From contig JAAMPI010001137.1 in the NCBI GenBank assembly GCA_013054445.1, positions 1-19,043 of the forward strand: a stretch of 19,043 bases of DNA, in the 5' to 3' direction. Origin of the DNA: Cudoniella acicularis. Lineage: Eukaryota > Ascomycota > Leotiomycetes > Helotiales > Helotiaceae. Below are positions 18,722 through 19,043 of this stretch, in pieces. Position numbers and translations under genes: made by a program. How positions within the stretch are numbered: position 1 is the first letter of the stretch; each line of letters opens with the position of its first letter. The notes beneath the pieces were generated by a model, which was not told where the DNA came from, searched no databases, and saw only the letters and a list, made by a program, of their open reading frames with translations.

Positions 18722-18781
18722 CCGAAGCTCTCGGGTTAGAAGCTCGAAGTAGTCCGGAGGTAAAATTTCTGTATGACCTGC
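18722..18781 (-). repeat. Right inverted-repeat arm
   Basis: This is the reverse complement of the left arm with eight mismatches over 60 bp. The outer end reads GACCTGC on the plus strand. Confidence 0.8.
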
Positions 18782-18901
18782 CGTAAATCCAGGACTTAAG
18801 ACTCCGCTATTTTTACATCTTGAGTGGATGTTTCAGCTTCTCAACTAGTGCTGACACTCACTTCTCACCGATCGGAGTAATACCCGCCGATTTCAAAGTA
18901 C

Positions 18902-18908
18902 TATAAAA
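18902..18908 (+). promoter_or_regulatory. TATA-like box before the last gene
   Basis: TATAAAA stands about 103 bp before the ATG at 19011, within the 230 bp that separate the inverted-repeat element from that start. Confidence 0.45.
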
Positions 18909-19010
18909 TTTGACATATACCCCCATAATCAAAAGTCACTTTCAGGACCCAACCTCAATTTGCCCAAAGATACTACTTACCAGCAACATAATTCACTAAA
19001 TACCTTTACC

Positions 19011-19043
19011 ATGTCAACACCTAACCCACAAGACATCACCACC
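19011..19043 (+). CDS. Start of an unidentified gene, cut by the window edge
   Basis: ATG at 19011 follows an A/C-rich leader ending in TTTACC and opens a frame of eleven codons (MSTPNPQDITT) that leaves the window. The start context and the TATA-like box upstream make a real gene plausible, but eleven residues do not allow a family call. Confidence 0.5.
   Translation, partial: MSTPNPQDITT

Larger units (their letters stand above)
18249..18781. mobile_element. AT-rich element bounded by 60 bp inverted repeats (MITE-like or transposon relic)
   Basis: The 60 bp at 18249-18308 match the reverse complement of 18722-18781 at 52 of 60 positions without gaps. Both outer ends read GCAGGTCATA inward. 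Six of the eight mismatches are transitions. Weaker similarity, also rich in transitions, may extend the arms outward by some 20-35 bp. The 413 bp between the arms are AT-rich, have no open frame of note and contain degenerate tandem repeats. The structure fits a non-autonomous DNA transposon (MITE) or a decayed one. I could not identify a target-site duplication or a superfamily. Confidence 0.7.

Noticed and set aside
1..19043. A biosynthetic gene cluster, CRISPR array, tRNA or rRNA gene
   Set aside because: No synthase-type backbone enzyme, repeat-spacer pattern, cloverleaf or rRNA text was seen; the GMC and dioxygenase genes are better explained as a relic and a carnitine-pathway gene.

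Overview
The window looks like nuclear DNA of a filamentous ascomycete (Pezizomycotina, perhaps a Leotiomycete; the class is a guess). The reasons are many 40-95 nt introns with GT..AG borders and CTRAY-like branch sites, fungal-type enzymes with signal peptides and a CBM1 module, an internal Zn2Cys6 cluster, and an AT-rich inverted-repeat element. I see no bacterial-type operons, rRNA, tRNA or CRISPR.

Layout from left to right. 1-472 (-): a damaged membrane-protein fragment with an in-frame TAG. About 464-1476 (+): the C-terminal half of a GMC oxidoreductase with no FAD-binding half. These two fragments point away from each other and both lose their 5' parts at the same place. 2168-4332 (+): a ten-exon, mitochondrial-type trimethyllysine dioxygenase (carnitine synthesis) with one suspicious out-of-frame patch. 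About 4590-5237 (-): a broken Gal80-like Gfo/Idh/MocA gene. 6742-7454 (+): a broken, internally deleted NCS1 uracil/allantoin-type permease. 7519-10005 (-): an intact four-exon Zn2Cys6 regulator. 11200-14420 (+): an intact 14-exon secreted GH74 xyloglucanase ending in CBM1. 16365-17460 (+): an intact two-exon secreted GH16 beta-glucanase. 18249-18781: a 533 bp element bounded by 60 bp inverted repeats. 19011-19043 (+): the first codons of another gene.

Functionally, the intact core is two secreted plant-polysaccharide hydrolases (xyloglucan and beta-1,3/1,4-glucan) and a regulator divergent from the first of them, beside one housekeeping carnitine gene. Around these lie four decayed genes and a repeat element, which suggests a loosely constrained accessory region rather than a biosynthetic cluster. 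I did not find a clearly new multi-gene system. The best leads are the TIR element, the within-gene switch in strand composition shared by three genes, two splice-dependent domain switches (the zinc cluster of the regulator and the CBM1 of GH74), and the out-of-frame patch in the dioxygenase. All exon models are manual readings from the sequence and family motifs and have not been checked against transcripts.
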